From an uncultured Chlorobiaceae bacterium (GTDB taxonomy: Bacteria > Bacteroidota > Chlorobiia > Chlorobiales > Chlorobiaceae): a stretch of DNA of 64,000 nt. Where the stretch lies: the NCBI GenBank assembly GCA_903895195.1, contig CAITSZ010000011.1, forward strand, positions 1 to 64,000, in the 5' to 3' direction. Shown piece after piece: positions 35,911 through 46,193 of this stretch; within the stretch, counting starts at the first letter, position 1, and every line of letters begins with the position of its first letter. The position numbers and the translations under genes were made by a program. The notes beneath the pieces were generated by a model. That model saw only the letters and a list, made by a program, of their open reading frames with translations. It was not told the origin of the DNA and did no database searches.

Positions 35911-36165
35911 AAGTTGTTCTTGTTCGCCCGACATCCTCGATATGTGATGGAGAAACCTCTTAAAATCCCATGCATCAAACTGCCGGTTTATATATTCCGG
36001 TTACAACATTATTGCACCGCAAGGGCGCCCCTTGTGGTCGCCCCCGTGGGAGCAGTCAAGCAAATACTGAATGATTTCAGAAAAGGTTATGGAGTTACTT
36101 GTTTTAGATAGCTTATTGTAAAAAAATAGATTAAGTATTTATCAATTATTTAAAGTTATAAGAGT

Positions 36166-36699
36166 ATGGGAAAAGTGATGCCTTATAAGGGGGTGTGGCC
36201 GCAGTTGCATGAAACGGTTTTTATGACTGAGGGTAGTTTTGTTATTGGTGATGTGCATATTGGTGCCTACTCCAGTATCTGGTTCAATGCGGTTGTGCGG
36301 GGGGATGTTTGTCCTATCCGTATCGGTGAGAAAACCAGTGTGCAGGATAATGTGACCTTGCATGTTACGCACGATACAGGCCCTTTGAACATTGGGAACT
36401 GTGTGACTATCGGTCATGGCGCAGTGCTGCATGCATGTACGGTGAAGGATTATGTGTTGATTGGAATGGGCGCGGTACTGCTTGACGACTGTGTTGTCGA
36501 GCCCTATTCGATTGTTGCTGCGGGCTCTCTGGTAAGGCAGGGTTTTACGGTTCCTTCAGGGATGCTTGTTGCCGGTGTTCCTGCAAAGGTTATGAGGCCG
36601 ATTACCGAGGATGAACGTCGCAATATTGAAGAGTCGCCTGAAAATTATGTGCGTTATTCCAAGAACTATCGTGAGGATGAAAAAGCCGCTCAAAAATAA
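36166..36699 (+). CDS. Gamma-carbonic-anhydrase-like hexapeptide-repeat protein
   Basis: This 177-residue left-handed beta-helix protein has repeated I/V-G-x4 units (FVIGDVHIGAYSSIWFNAVV, VRGDVCPIRIGEKTSVQDN) and histidines in TLHVTHDTG, GHGAVLHAC at the usual zinc positions. The C-terminal helix follows AGVPAKVMRPITEDE. It belongs to the YrdA/PaaY group of gamma-carbonic-anhydrase-like proteins, whose activities are mostly unproven. In the upstream gap, 36017-36044 is unusually GC-rich (GGGCGCCCC) and could be a small dispersed repeat. Confidence 0.88.
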   Translation: MGKVMPYKGVWPQLHETVFMTEGSFVIGDVHIGAYSSIWFNAVVRGDVCPIRIGEKTSVQDNVTLHVTHDTGPLNIGNCVTIGHGAVLHACTVKDYVLIGMGAVLLDDCVVEPYSIVAAGSLVRQGFTVPSGMLVAGVPAKVMRPITEDERRNIEESPENYVRYSKNYREDEKAAQK

Positions 36700-36906
36700 T
36701 TATTGAAGCGACCAGGGGGATTAAGTGGAGACCCGGCAACTCCTGATGGCCATCTCCCTGCAAGCTCTTGTTTTATTGCTGATTTCTTGCCTGATTTCGC
36801 TAAATTGCACCAGAAGTTTTTGAAGTTGCCTGGCATAGATGGCTGTTTTGCTGTGTTGCGGCAACTCTTGTTTTTTGAACGTAGTACTGAAAATCCTTTT
36901 TCTGTT

Positions 36907-38100
36907 ATGATGCAAAACGATGTTGTTGTTGTCGGCGGTGGTATTAGCGGCCTCAGTCTTGCTTTTTACAGTGTGCAGGCCGGCATGAAAACCACAATAC
37001 TTGAAAAAAACGATACTATCGGCGGCTCCTTTGCGTCTCCTCACTACAGTGCAAACGGTAAAAAATTCTGGCTGGAAATGGGAGCGCATACCTGTTACAG
37101 TTCATATCAGAATCTTCTTGATATTGTTGAAACGTGTGGGATTAAGAACTCAATCATTCCTCGCGCCAAGGTGCCGTTTACCCTCTTTATGGATGGAAAA
37201 ATCAAATCTATTGTCTCGCAACTCAATATTCTTGAGCTGCTTGTTTCTATCCCGAACCTCTTTAAGTTGAAGAAAGAGGGCGAGAGTGTTAAGTCCTACT
37301 ACTCGAAAATTGTAGGTGAACGCAACTACCGCGACGTAATCAGTCATTTTTTCAATGCGGTACCTTCACAGAAGACAGAAAATTTTCCTGCTGAAATGAT
37401 GTTCAAAAGCAGGGAAAAAAGAAAGGATGTGCTGAAGAACTATACCTTCAAAAACGGCTTGCAAAGCGTTGCAAAAGCGATTTCCGCCAGGAGCGGGCTG
37501 AACGTTTTTACCAATCAGAATGTGAATTCAGTGCGGTATGTCGATGGGTTGTATGAGATAAGAACTGCCGATGGGGGCGAGTATTCCGCCAAAACACTTG
37601 TTCTGGCAACTCCATCCAAGGTTACATCAACTCTTTTAAAGGATATAAAGCCTGAAATAGCAAACCATTTCGCTCAACTGAAGGCCGCCGACGTTGATTC
37701 TCTTGGAGTCATTGTCCGCAAGGAGAATATTTCCCTGAAACCGGTTGCTGCGCTTATTTCTCCTGACGATCTGTTTTATTCCGTGGTGTCGCGTGATACT
37801 GTTCCAGATGATAACTATCGCGGTTTTGTCTTCCATTTCCAACCCGGTCTTGATGACAAGGCCAAGCGAAACCGTATCACGGAGGTTCTCGGAGTCAGCT
37901 TCTCGAAAATCGAGCACACTTTTTCAAAACTCAATACCGTTCCATCACTGCAAATGGGTCATCATGAGTGGCTTGAAAAAACCAATGCTTTGTTGAAAAA
38001 GGAAAAGAGTCTGCTGTTGACAGGTAATTACTTCGGCGGTATGGCTATTGAGGATTGCGTGAGTCGTTCCCGCAGTGAATTTGATCGCCTGAAAGGCTAG
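36907..38100 (+). CDS. FAD-dependent amine-oxidase/protoporphyrinogen-oxidase-like protein
   Basis: This 397-residue flavoprotein begins NDVVVVGGGISGLSLAFYSVQAG, a textbook dinucleotide-binding motif, followed by TTILEKNDTIGGSF. It has LEMGAHTCYSSYQN and the C-terminal LLLTGNYFGGMAIEDCV motif of the HemY/phytoene-desaturase-like superfamily. ATG codons at 36907 and 36910 are sensible starts; the frame opens upstream at a TTG (36703) with sequence that does not match a protein of this family. The substrate is unclear, though a tetrapyrrole or carotenoid is plausible in this organism. Confidence 0.75.
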   Translation: MMQNDVVVVGGGISGLSLAFYSVQAGMKTTILEKNDTIGGSFASPHYSANGKKFWLEMGAHTCYSSYQNLLDIVETCGIKNSIIPRAKVPFTLFMDGKIKSIVSQLNILELLVSIPNLFKLKKEGESVKSYYSKIVGERNYRDVISHFFNAVPSQKTENFPAEMMFKSREKRKDVLKNYTFKNGLQSVAKAISARSGLNVFTNQNVNSVRYVDGLYEIRTADGGEYSAKTLVLATPSKVTSTLLKDIKPEIANHFAQLKAADVDSLGVIVRKENISLKPVAALISPDDLFYSVVSRDTVPDDNYRGFVFHFQPGLDDKAKRNRITEVLGVSFSKIEHTFSKLNTVPSLQMGHHEWLEKTNALLKKEKSLLLTGNYFGGMAIEDCVSRSRSEFDRLKG

Positions 38101-38148
38101 TATATCACTAAACCCGGGCAGTTCTGTCCGGGGCAAGCTTATTGCGGT

Positions 38149-39231
38149 ATGCTTATGGAAACGATCATGCGATTATGGAGTCCCCTTCAGGGTACCTACC
38201 TGATACCTGTGGCAATAATATTGTCCACCATTGTTTTTTATCTGGCGGCAAATTCACTGTTCAGGATCGCCATAAAAATTATCCGCTCTTACATCAAGGA
38301 TACCAGCGTATCCTATGAGCTTATGGTCTGGCCGTTCCGTCTCCTTGTTTCCCTCTTTGCTCTTCCTCTGCTGCTTCATTACATCCCGCTCACTCCGGAC
38401 ACAAGAGAGTTTCTCAAACATACGCTTCTCATCAGCTCAATTATCGGGATTGTATGGTTTGTGATGCGGCTGTTCCGCTTGTTTGAGCAGGTTATTCTTC
38501 AGCACTATTCGGCCAGAGTCAAAGAAAACGAGTCTGCAAGAAAAATTGCCACGCATGTCAGTCTTGCCCGCAAGATACTCAATGTGATCCTTTTGCTTAT
38601 CGCTGTATCGGGTGTCCTGATGACCTTTGATACGGTTCGGCAGGTAGGGTTGAGCATTCTGGCCTCGGCAGGTATTGCTGGAGTAATCCTCGGTTTTGCC
38701 GCTCAAAAAAGCCTTACAACGCTTATCGCCGGCATCCAGATTGCCATCACGCAGCCAATCAGCATCGGTGATGTGGTGGTGGTTGAACAGGAATGGGGGC
38801 GTATAGAGGACATTAGCCTCACCTATGTTGTGGTTCAGCTCTGGGATCAGCGACGTTTGATTGTTCCCATTACCTGGTTTATTGATCGTCCCTTTCAGAA
38901 TTGGACCCGTACCTCGCCGGAACTTCTCGGCACAGTGCTGATTTATCTGGATTATGGGGTGCAACCCGAAATCCTCCGCCAGGAACTGGAGAGGATTGTC
39001 TCTTTAACGCCGCTCTGGGACAAGAGGGTTGTAAAAATGCATGTGACCAACGCAAGTGAGAAGTCAATTGAGATGCGTGCGCTTGTCAGTGCGGTGAACT
39101 CCGCGGAACTTTGGGAGTTGCGTTGTCTGGTGCGTGAGCAGTTGATTGAGTTCATTAAACGCAATTATCCGGGCTGGCTGCCGAAAGTCACCATGGAAAT
39201 GGAACAGGGTCGGCCATCTGATAAAGTATAA
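38149..39231 (+). CDS. Small-conductance mechanosensitive channel family protein
   Basis: This 360-residue membrane protein has four or so transmembrane helices in the first 180 residues. The pore-helix motif is GLSILASAGIAGVILGFAAQKSLTTLIAGI and the beta domain starts at ISIGDVVVVEQEWGRIEDISLTYVVV, both as in MscS. It opens under membrane tension to release solutes. It starts 48 bases after the flavoprotein gene; the pore sequence has the usual Ala/Gly pattern. Confidence 0.9.
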   Translation: MLMETIMRLWSPLQGTYLIPVAIILSTIVFYLAANSLFRIAIKIIRSYIKDTSVSYELMVWPFRLLVSLFALPLLLHYIPLTPDTREFLKHTLLISSIIGIVWFVMRLFRLFEQVILQHYSARVKENESARKIATHVSLARKILNVILLLIAVSGVLMTFDTVRQVGLSILASAGIAGVILGFAAQKSLTTLIAGIQIAITQPISIGDVVVVEQEWGRIEDISLTYVVVQLWDQRRLIVPITWFIDRPFQNWTRTSPELLGTVLIYLDYGVQPEILRQELERIVSLTPLWDKRVVKMHVTNASEKSIEMRALVSAVNSAELWELRCLVREQLIEFIKRNYPGWLPKVTMEMEQGRPSDKV

Positions 39232-39368
39232 AAAACTGTGTTTTTTATTGTTTTTTCCATAGCTTCGCTGCTAATTCTGATCGTTCCAGGGTTCTTTTTA
39301 AGGAAGGAATCGGTAGAGATCAGGTTTATTGCAGGTAAAAGTTTCGATCAGAAAAAAAGGAGGAAAGC

Positions 39369-39797
39369 ATGGCTCAAGCCAAAACAGGGGATACAGTAAA
39401 AGTTCATTATACCGGAACGCTTGATGATGGTACGGTATTCGATTCATCGGCTGACCGTGAACCTTTGGAGTTTACAATTGGCGGAGGACAGGTTATACCC
39501 GGATTTGATATTGCTGTACTTGATATGGCTATTGGAGATGTCAAGGTTTCCGTTATTCCAGCCGAAGAGGCCTATGGGACTCATAGCCGAGAGTTGGTAA
39601 CCGATGTGGCCAGGGATCGGTTTCCAGCCGATATGGAGCTGGAGCTTGGTCAGCAGCTTCAGGTCGGGCTTGCCGACGACCAGCAGGCGATTGTCATGGT
39701 TGTCGATATAAGCGAAACATCTGTAACGCTTGACGCCAATCATCCACTTGCCGGCCAGGATCTCACCTTCGAAATCGAACTTGTCGAGATTCTCTGA
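39369..39797 (+). CDS. SlyD-type FKBP peptidyl-prolyl cis-trans isomerase
   Basis: This 142-residue protein begins [27 protein letters not shown], the FKBP active-site beginning. It continues through [16 protein letters not shown], the insert-in-flap (IF) region ([17 protein letters not shown]), and [18 protein letters not shown]. It speeds prolyl isomerisation in folding. SlyD also delivers nickel to [NiFe] hydrogenases in E. coli, and the convergent sulfhydrogenase operon beside it may be a meaningful neighbour, though this copy lacks a long His/Cys-rich tail. AGGAGGAAAGC is a strong ribosome-binding site. Confidence 0.93.
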   Translation: MAQAKTGDTVKVHYTGTLDDGTVFDSSADREPLEFTIGGGQVIPGFDIAVLDMAIGDVKVSVIPAEEAYGTHSRELVTDVARDRFPADMELELGQQLQVGLADDQQAIVMVVDISETSVTLDANHPLAGQDLTFEIELVEIL

Positions 39798-39801
39798 GTT
39801 G

Positions 39802-39840
39802 AAAGGCAGGAGAGCTTTCCCGCTTTCCTGCCTTTTTCTT
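39802..39840. terminator. Terminator between the SlyD-like and hydrogenase large-subunit genes
   Basis: A 14-bp stem with one wobble pair (39802-39815 with 39822-39835, 6-nt loop) is followed by a T-rich tail on the plus strand. It serves the isomerase gene and may also end the convergent operon. Confidence 0.85.
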
Positions 39841-39855
39841 TTATTCCTCTCCCTC

Positions 39856-41130
39856 TCAATGCACCGAACACGAAATACAGGGGTCGTAGGATCGCACTGC
39901 CATTTCACAAAGCTTTTCAATCTCCCTGTCATTTTTCCCTTCCTGTAAGGCTTGTTCAGCAATGGCGCCGAGATCGTACTCTATGTTGGCATTATTCTGT
40001 GTTGTCGGGATGATACAGTCAGCACGAACCACTTTTCCTTCATCACTCGTTTCCAGATGGTGATACAGAATCCCGCGCGGTGCTTCAACTGCTCCTGTTG
40101 CTGAACCGGCTTTGGGCGCATATGGGGTTTTTATTTCCTGCAGTTCCATGTCGACGAGAGAGTTTATCAGCTCTTCGGCATCCTCAAGAATATGGACACA
40201 CTCAATAAGCTGGGCGATGTTGTTCATAAACGGGTTGTGGCATACAGGCTGGAGGGCAAAGGCAGCAGCAGCCTCTTTTGCTCTCGGGTGCAGCAGATCG
40301 TAGTTGTTGTTGAATCGAGCCAATGCCCCGGCAACTGAGGATTCGCGGCTTAGCCTGGTGAATTTCGATGTTGAAAAATCACGGCTGTATTCGTTGGTCA
40401 TCAAGAGGTACTCATTCTCATTGCGCCGAACACCATCAGTCGAGATAATATCTCCACCGATCGATGGATAGCGGGACCCGTTACAAAGAGAGATAAATTC
40501 TGTTTCCCGTTTGAACTCCGGAATCGTAAGGGTACGGAAAAAAGAGCATGCTGTGTCAAGCGCTGGCTTGCTTTCACGAATCATTGTTCGAAGTTGCAAG
40601 AGCTGCTGCTTTTCAGGAGCTTTGCTCACTCCTCCGACCACAAGGCTGACCGGATGGGTGCATCGCCCTGCAGAAACTGTGCTGATCTGGTTGCCGAGTT
40701 CCTTGAGCCGCAGTCCCGCCTTTATAAGGTCGGGGTGAGAGGTAATCAGCGGCAGAACGCTTCCGTGACCGGTAAAATCCGGAGCAACAAGAAAAAAGAG
40801 GTGCAGAGCATGGCTTTGAAGGGTTTCGCCATGCATGGCAAGCAGCCTTATTTGTTTCGCAACATCCGGAGGCTCTATCGTCATTGCCCGTTCCAGTGCC
40901 CTGATACTTGCAAGTGCATGGCTGATTGAACAAATCCCGCAGATTCGCGATGTTAAAAAAGGCACTCTTTCTGCACTCATGCCTTTAACCATCACTTCAA
41001 AAAAACGCGGCGTTTCAACAACAGCCCAGCGTGCATCCAGAAGCTTGCCATCCTTGACAGTTATCGAAATGTTTGCGTGACCTTCCACTCTTGTCAGGTG
41101 ACGGATATCAAGGGTTAGGTCACGCTTCAT
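39856..41130 (-). CDS. hyhL: [NiFe] sulfhydrogenase (group 3b type) large/alpha subunit
   Basis: The protein has about 424 residues and carries TRVEGHANI near the start, the first nickel motif [10 protein letters not shown], and the second, DPCISC. Cys pairs in both motifs are intact. The sequence ends with SCSVH immediately followed by stop. Most large subunits have a short C-terminal peptide after the final His that is removed by an endopeptidase during nickel insertion; none is encoded here. I use the ATG at 41130 ([18 protein letters not shown]); the frame opens at an ATG at 41154. It is the last gene of a four-gene operon and overlaps hyhS by 11 bases. Confidence 0.93.
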   Translation of the reverse strand: MKRDLTLDIRHLTRVEGHANISITVKDGKLLDARWAVVETPRFFEVMVKGMSAERVPFLTSRICGICSISHALASIRALERAMTIEPPDVAKQIRLLAMHGETLQSHALHLFFLVAPDFTGHGSVLPLITSHPDLIKAGLRLKELGNQISTVSAGRCTHPVSLVVGGVSKAPEKQQLLQLRTMIRESKPALDTACSFFRTLTIPEFKRETEFISLCNGSRYPSIGGDIISTDGVRRNENEYLLMTNEYSRDFSTSKFTRLSRESSVAGALARFNNNYDLLHPRAKEAAAAFALQPVCHNPFMNNIAQLIECVHILEDAEELINSLVDMELQEIKTPYAPKAGSATGAVEAPRGILYHHLETSDEGKVVRADCIIPTTQNNANIEYDLGAIAEQALQEGKNDREIEKLCEMAVRSYDPCISCSVH

Positions 41131-41893
41131 GGTCGCAGAATTCTTCAAATGCATTATAAAAGGCCATCTTTTCCTGCAGGTCGTCAGGACTGAGTTTTCT
41201 TTCCGTGACCAGCTCTATAAAGGCGGGCATGTTGATCTCTTCAGACGGGCCGCGGCAGCCGAGACAGGGCGTTTTTCCTGAAGTGCATACGGCGTTGCAA
41301 CCGCCACGGGTGATCGGCCCGAGACAGATTTCGCCCAGCTCGAACATGCAGGTGTTGAGCTGAGCCTTGCATTCAAAACATACAGGGTAATTGGGGAGCG
41401 TTATCAGCGATCCGGTGGCAAGATGCACCATGATGCGCTCAACCTCTTCTTTGTTTACAGGGCATCCTGGAATTGAAAGGTCAACCTTGACCACGTCACT
41501 GATTTTTCTCACCGGCATTGTGTCAATCTGCATTCCCGGATAAACTTCAGCAACAGATTCCTGAAGAGGAAATTTATTTTTCAGGCTGTTGACTCCTCCA
41601 AAGCATGCACAGGTGCCGAAAGCAATAAGAGTTTTTGCCTGACGCCTTATAGCTTGAAGCCGTTCCACTTCATCTTCCCGGCTGAGGCTTCCTTCAATAA
41701 GCGCGATATCGTAATCGTTGTTCTTTTCGGTGGAGAGCTCCCTGAAATTTCTGATGTCAAGCAGCTCAAGAAAGTCTAAAAGGCTTGACTCTCTGTTGGC
41801 AAGCTGCAGCTGACATCCTTCGCAGCAGGTGAAGTCGAAAGATGCAATTTTCAGCTTTTCAAAAGTAAATCCCTGATACTTCATGCTGATCAT
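41120..41893 (-). CDS. hyhS: [NiFe] sulfhydrogenase small/delta subunit
   Basis: This 257-residue protein has the iron-sulfur cysteine pattern CCEGCQ near residue 25, then [21 protein letters not shown], and a second set ([33 protein letters not shown]) for three [4Fe-4S] clusters. There is no twin-arginine signal peptide, so it is a cytoplasmic enzyme. It passes electrons from the large subunit to the flavin subunit HyhG. It follows hyhG directly. Confidence 0.94.
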   Translation of the reverse strand: MISMKYQGFTFEKLKIASFDFTCCEGCQLQLANRESSLLDFLELLDIRNFRELSTEKNNDYDIALIEGSLSREDEVERLQAIRRQAKTLIAFGTCACFGGVNSLKNKFPLQESVAEVYPGMQIDTMPVRKISDVVKVDLSIPGCPVNKEEVERIMVHLATGSLITLPNYPVCFECKAQLNTCMFELGEICLGPITRGGCNAVCTSGKTPCLGCRGPSEEINMPAFIELVTERKLSPDDLQEKMAFYNAFEEFCDHEA

Positions 41894-41894
41894 T

Positions 41895-42812
41895 CTATAT
41901 GGCTTCCTTGAGATTTATGACCGACCAGTAATCGAAAACCGGACCGTCAACACAGGTAAAGGTTGATCCGACCATGCAGCGGCAGCATTTGCCCATGCCG
42001 CAGTGCATTCTCCGTTCCAGAGAGACGAACATTCTGTTCATCGGAATGCCGAGCTTGTCAAGGTAGCTGCAGACAATCTTGAACATGACCGGCGGTCCGC
42101 AGACAATTGCGTAGGTATGTTCTGGATCAATGGTAATATCGTTAAAGAGATCCGTGATCATACCGGTTTTCCCTATCCATCCTTCTTCAGCGTGCTCTGC
42201 AATGGTATGCAGGGTGATATGGCTGATCTTCTCCCATTCGTCGAATTGATAGGTGAAGAGCTGCTGAGAGGGCTCTTTGACGCCGTAAAGTACATGGACA
42301 TTGAGAAACCTTTCACGGTGTTCGTTTATCCAGAAAAGCGGGGCGCGCAGTGGTGCAAAGCCAAGCCCTCCGGCAATAAGAAGCACATTGTTTCCAGCCA
42401 TTTCATCCATGGGGAATGCCGATCCGAAAGGCCCTCTGATGGCGACGTGCGCTCCCTCGCCAAGAGTGAAAAGCGCGGATGTGACATGACCTGCTTTCCG
42501 GATACAAAGTTCAATAAACTCATGGTTGCTGTTCGAGCTTGAAATCGAGATCGGCACATCTCCGTATCCGGGCAATTCAAGCATAAGAAACTGGCCTGGC
42601 TTGAACCTGAATATCCCCCGTTCCTGAGGGTCGATAATCCGGAGCTTAAAAAGTTTTTCCTGTTTCGTCAGTTGGACAATATTTGTAACGATGCATTTAT
42701 ATCCCATATCAGTTTTCATGATCTCAGCGCGGCGGTTGAAATCAGGAATGGATGAAGTAAAATCCTCCCGGTTTATATCCTGTCGGGGGATGACGAAATG
42801 TTTGTCAGGCAT
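41895..42812 (-). CDS. hyhG: Sulfhydrogenase FAD/NAD(P)-binding gamma subunit
   Basis: This 305-residue FNR-like protein has [13 protein letters not shown], an NAD(P)-binding [25 protein letters not shown], and the [2Fe-2S] cysteines [15 protein letters not shown]. It exchanges electrons between NAD(P)H and the small subunit. The start at 42812 overlaps the upstream gene by 40 bases, but GGAGAAGGAATC directly precedes the ATG, which supports it. Its N-terminal [11 protein letters not shown] stretch resembles archaeal HydG. Confidence 0.93.
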   Translation of the reverse strand: MPDKHFVIPRQDINREDFTSSIPDFNRRAEIMKTDMGYKCIVTNIVQLTKQEKLFKLRIIDPQERGIFRFKPGQFLMLELPGYGDVPISISSSNSNHEFIELCIRKAGHVTSALFTLGEGAHVAIRGPFGSAFPMDEMAGNNVLLIAGGLGFAPLRAPLFWINEHRERFLNVHVLYGVKEPSQQLFTYQFDEWEKISHITLHTIAEHAEEGWIGKTGMITDLFNDITIDPEHTYAIVCGPPVMFKIVCSYLDKLGIPMNRMFVSLERRMHCGMGKCCRCMVGSTFTCVDGPVFDYWSVINLKEAI

Positions 42813-43852
42813 GATTCCTTCTCCATTCTGAGGTCGTTGATCACATCTTTAGGATTTATTCCTGCCAGGCAGGCCCGTCCGCACCGGTTGCAGCCCACAC
42901 ATATCTGCTGGTTGGCATTTTCAGCAAATCCCCTGTGCTGATGGTAATAGCGGTACTTGAGCCGGTCGCCGTTTTTGGGGCGGAAATTGTGTCCCCCGGC
43001 AACTTCAGCAAAATCAACGAGGTTGCATGAGTAGAGTTTTTTCTGTCGGCTTGCACCTTTCAGATCGGTATCAAAAGACTCCTCTACAGAATAACAGTAA
43101 CATGTCGGGCAGACCATGGCACAGGTGCCGCAGTTAAGGCATTTGTTTCCCCATTTTTCCCAGACGGGCGAGTCAAACTCAATATCGAGAATGCTTGGAA
43201 GCGCAGTGACGTCAACTTCCGAGAGAAAACTGTTTGAAATAATTTTACGACGTTCAACAAGCCGGCAGTTGTCATCGTCATGCGGGTCTCGGGTCTCGAA
43301 CTCCTTTAGAAAATTGAAGGCTTTCGATGAGTTGATAGAGAGGTAGTAATCCTCTCCTATATCAGAACAGAAGACGTTGAAGCCGGTCGAAATGGTATGA
43401 TGGCTCATAGACTTGCAGAAACAGTCAGGGAGCGGCAGATGGTCGATGCCGATCACAAAGGTGTTTTTGCGTTTTGCAAGATAATAGGGAGAAGGGAAGT
43501 GACCGTTGAGCAGAACATCGTCCAGAATATTCAGTGCACTGATATCACACGCTCTGAGACCGATAAGAACAATCGGGTTTGCCTCGTAGGTTATCTGCTG
43601 ATCCCACTCCTGATCATTAAAGGTAAAGCGCGACAACTCTTCCCGGAATGGAAGAAAAAAGTGTTTCGCGGATGATGCTGTCGCGGTATAGTCAAAAGCA
43701 ACATCGTCAGATGAGCTTACCGGCAGAAACTGGTATACAGCCGTTCCCCGGCTGTCAGTGTCAACCTGCCGGGGACCGAAAGAGGTATTATCGCGGAGCA
43801 GGGCATCAGTAAACCTCTTGAACTCAGATTTTGCTATGACTTTGTATATCAT
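42773..43852 (-). CDS. hyhB: Sulfhydrogenase 4Fe-4S ferredoxin-like beta subunit
   Basis: This 359-residue protein has two [4Fe-4S] motifs near the C-terminus ([16 protein letters not shown] and [15 protein letters not shown]). The N-terminal region with [20 protein letters not shown] is typical of HydB/HyhB and related sulfur-reductase subunits. It is first in the operon hyhB-G-S-L and carries electrons, possibly to sulfur or polysulfide. AGGAGAGGAG upstream supports the start at 43852. Confidence 0.93.
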   Translation of the reverse strand: MIYKVIAKSEFKRFTDALLRDNTSFGPRQVDTDSRGTAVYQFLPVSSSDDVAFDYTATASSAKHFFLPFREELSRFTFNDQEWDQQITYEANPIVLIGLRACDISALNILDDVLLNGHFPSPYYLAKRKNTFVIGIDHLPLPDCFCKSMSHHTISTGFNVFCSDIGEDYYLSINSSKAFNFLKEFETRDPHDDDNCRLVERRKIISNSFLSEVDVTALPSILDIEFDSPVWEKWGNKCLNCGTCAMVCPTCYCYSVEESFDTDLKGASRQKKLYSCNLVDFAEVAGGHNFRPKNGDRLKYRYYHQHRGFAENANQQICVGCNRCGRACLAGINPKDVINDLRMEKESCLTNISSSPDRI

Positions 43853-43985
43853 CGGGCCGTACTCCTCTCCTCTTGATTCTAAAGAAAAAGTTGACCAGCA
43901 AGGATTAATGCTCTTTCATTAAATGTAAGCAATACCTTTTTGTTAGAACAAAGCTCCAATAGTTTGTTTTGCTATTTATTTTTTT

Positions 43986-45248
43986 TCAAATCCTTTTTTC
44001 CAGCACGTAAACCTTGTCATGTTTTTTGACTTTTGGGCACTTGATGGTGACGCTGTCACCTTTTGCGGCAGCTGAAGCCGCCAGATCGTTGGTATAAAAA
44101 GAATCAGCAATCACCGTTACCGTTCCCGTTTTAGCTCCCAGAATCGAGAGCTTGTCGCCACTGTTGAGGCCACGGGCACAGATGACGATTTCTGCCACTC
44201 CGGCTTTCGGGTAATATTTCTTTACATCTCCAATAAAGATTTTCTTTTCCTCAGCCAGTGAGCCATACTCTCTTGTCCATGCATCAATGGGTTTTCCGAA
44301 ATAAAACCCATCAGAAAATCCGCGGTTATAGACAAGGGCAAGCTCTTTTTTCAGCCTACCGGTCAGTGCACTGTACTGTGTCCTGAATTCGGGATCGTGA
44401 CGATGCTCTTTACAGAAGTCGATAGCCTTGCGATAGGCCGCCGTTACAGTATTGACATATTCAGGGCTTCGGCTTCTCCCTTCAATCTTGAACCCGCTGA
44501 TTCCCGCATCGATCAGGACATCTATAAATTCGACAGCGCAAAGGTCCTTTGGGCTCATCACATAGTCGGTACCAATTTCCAACTCCTCGTTTTCCTCCGG
44601 GTCGGTAATGATATACTGCCGCCGACAGGGCTGAACGCACTGTCCGCGGTTTGCCGAACGGCCAAAAACATCCTGCGACATAAAACATCGCCCCGAAACA
44701 GCGACGCACATCGCCCCGTGAACAAAGCATTCAATGCGCACGTCAAGTCCGTCAGCTTTTATTTTTCCGGTAATATGGCGCACCTGTTCCAGGGTAAGCT
44801 CCCTGGCCAGAACAATCATTTTAGCGCCGAGTCCGGCATAAAACTTTACCGCAGTGTAGTTGCTGACCGAAGCCTGAGTGGAAATATGAAATGGCATCTC
44901 TGCTTTCCGGCAGGCCTCGACGACCGCCATGTCCGAACAGATAACAGCATCGAACCCTTCTGTTTTCGCTGCTGCAACGGTCTGCGTCATCTTTTTCAGT
45001 TCACCATCATAGACGATGGTGTTAAGTGCCAGATAGCTTTTGGCGTTGAACTTGTTACAGAGCGCTTTAAGGGCAGGAAAGTCAGAAATGATGAAGTTGC
45101 TGCTCCCTGCGCGCATGTTATACCCTTCCGCTCCGAAGTAAACGCCGTCCGCTCCAGCATTCAGCGCGGTTTGCAAACAGGTCATATCACCGGCAGGTGC
45201 AATCAGTTCAACACTCTTTTCCTTCATATCAAGCTTTATTGAGTTCAT
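43986..45248 (-). CDS. U32 family peptidase-like protein (RlhA/TrhP type)
   Basis: This protein has about 420 residues. It begins with [29 protein letters not shown], the standard U32 opening. Later come [28 protein letters not shown], and [20 protein letters not shown]32 proteins such as TrhP and RlhA take part in RNA hydroxylation using a [4Fe-4S]-like cluster of the central cysteines and prephenate. Which member this is cannot be stated. I chose the ATG at 45248; an upstream GTG at 45266 extends the frame. Confidence 0.85.
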   Translation of the reverse strand: MNSIKLDMKEKSVELIAPAGDMTCLQTALNAGADGVYFGAEGYNMRAGSSNFIISDFPALKALCNKFNAKSYLALNTIVYDGELKKMTQTVAAAKTEGFDAVICSDMAVVEACRKAEMPFHISTQASVSNYTAVKFYAGLGAKMIVLARELTLEQVRHITGKIKADGLDVRIECFVHGAMCVAVSGRCFMSQDVFGRSANRGQCVQPCRRQYIITDPEENEELEIGTDYVMSPKDLCAVEFIDVLIDAGISGFKIEGRSRSPEYVNTVTAAYRKAIDFCKEHRHDPEFRTQYSALTGRLKKELALVYNRGFSDGFYFGKPIDAWTREYGSLAEEKKIFIGDVKKYYPKAGVAEIVICARGLNSGDKLSILGAKTGTVTVIADSFYTNDLAASAAAKGDSVTIKCPKVKKHDKVYVLEKRI

Positions 45249-45389
45249 TTTATTTGATAATAACACTTAAATTCGGTGAATTGTCAAAGGGGTGACCGGT
45301 TGATCTCTCAACAATATGCGACATCGTTATCCAGTTCCTGTTATAGTGGTCTTCGTAGCTCACAATGGCATAAAATCAATACCGAAACT

Positions 45390-46193
45390 ATGAATGAACG
45401 TTTTTTTCTGAAGATTCTCCTGGTTCTTTTTGGTGGGCTGATTGCAGCGGAAGTGCTGGTTGTGTCGCTCTTTGGTCTTAAGCTTGAGCTGATTCTTCTC
45501 TGCTTTATTGTTGCCGCAGCCCTGACAGGCATTCTTTTTGTCGTAAAGCTTCTTCTTGCAGAACGCGATGATATTGACTCGGTTTCGACACGGCGCGCAA
45601 AAGAGAAAAGTTCCGGTATTATGCAGCATCGCCTCAAAGAGTATAGTGTTGATGAGGAGTTTCTTGGAGGAAAAAGTTTGAATCGTATGAAATGGAGCTC
45701 CCGCAAACCATCTATTCAGGACAATAGATTCGACCCTGAAGAATCGGTATTGCCAGTCAGGGAATCAATTGAAGATACCATCAGGGCGCATGCTGAGATG
45801 TATGGCGGGCTTGGGGAGCTGCTTCAGATGATGGAAAAAATTGATGATGCCTCTTTTGAGCGGCTTGTGAAAAAAGTTGGTTTTGGTGAAGTTTCCCGTG
45901 AAGAGGTGATTCTTAAAATCACACTCATGGCAAATCGCGAAACAACTGCAGCCGAATGCGATATGGTAGAGCAATCTATTCTTGAGGGTCATTCAATGGA
46001 TAAGGCGAGTTTCGATGAGTATATCCGGCGCTGCATGAATGTCGCCGATGAGGAGTCGCAGAGTGCCGACAGTGGATTTTCCGTTGAGCTTGACAGTGCT
46101 GCTCTTGCGAAGGGAACCGGTCCTATGCCAACAGATTTTTCTCATGATCCGAAAGCGCTGTTTTCAAAGCTCAATAAACCTGGAGCGCGCTGA
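45390..46193 (+). CDS. Membrane protein of unknown function
   Basis: This protein of about 267 residues has two adjacent transmembrane helices at about residues 8-55 (LKILLVLFGGLIAAEVLVVS, LELILLCFIVAAALTGI). A long cytosolic charged tail follows (helical, Glu/Lys-rich). The tail includes MYGGLGELLQMMEKIDDASF and a C-terminal acidic stretch. It overlaps the downstream SpoU methyltransferase gene by one base (ATGA) at 46193, so the two are coupled. I chose the ATG at 45390; the frame opens at 45276. Confidence 0.7.
   Translation: MNERFFLKILLVLFGGLIAAEVLVVSLFGLKLELILLCFIVAAALTGILFVVKLLLAERDDIDSVSTRRAKEKSSGIMQHRLKEYSVDEEFLGGKSLNRMKWSSRKPSIQDNRFDPEESVLPVRESIEDTIRAHAEMYGGLGELLQMMEKIDDASFERLVKKVGFGEVSREEVILKITLMANRETTAAECDMVEQSILEGHSMDKASFDEYIRRCMNVADEESQSADSGFSVELDSAALAKGTGPMPTDFSHDPKALFSKLNKPGAR

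Noticed and set aside
35914-36111. Plus-strand 65-codon frame after the RES toxin
   Set aside because: No ribosome-binding site or family; it includes a GC-rich patch that is probably a noncoding repeat.
38112-38134. CCCGGGCA/TGTCCGGG hairpin before the mscS-like gene
   Set aside because: No T run; too weak to call a terminator or riboswitch.
44397-45242. 281-codon plus-strand frame inside the U32 gene
   Set aside because: Shadow frame; the minus-strand protein is clearly U32.
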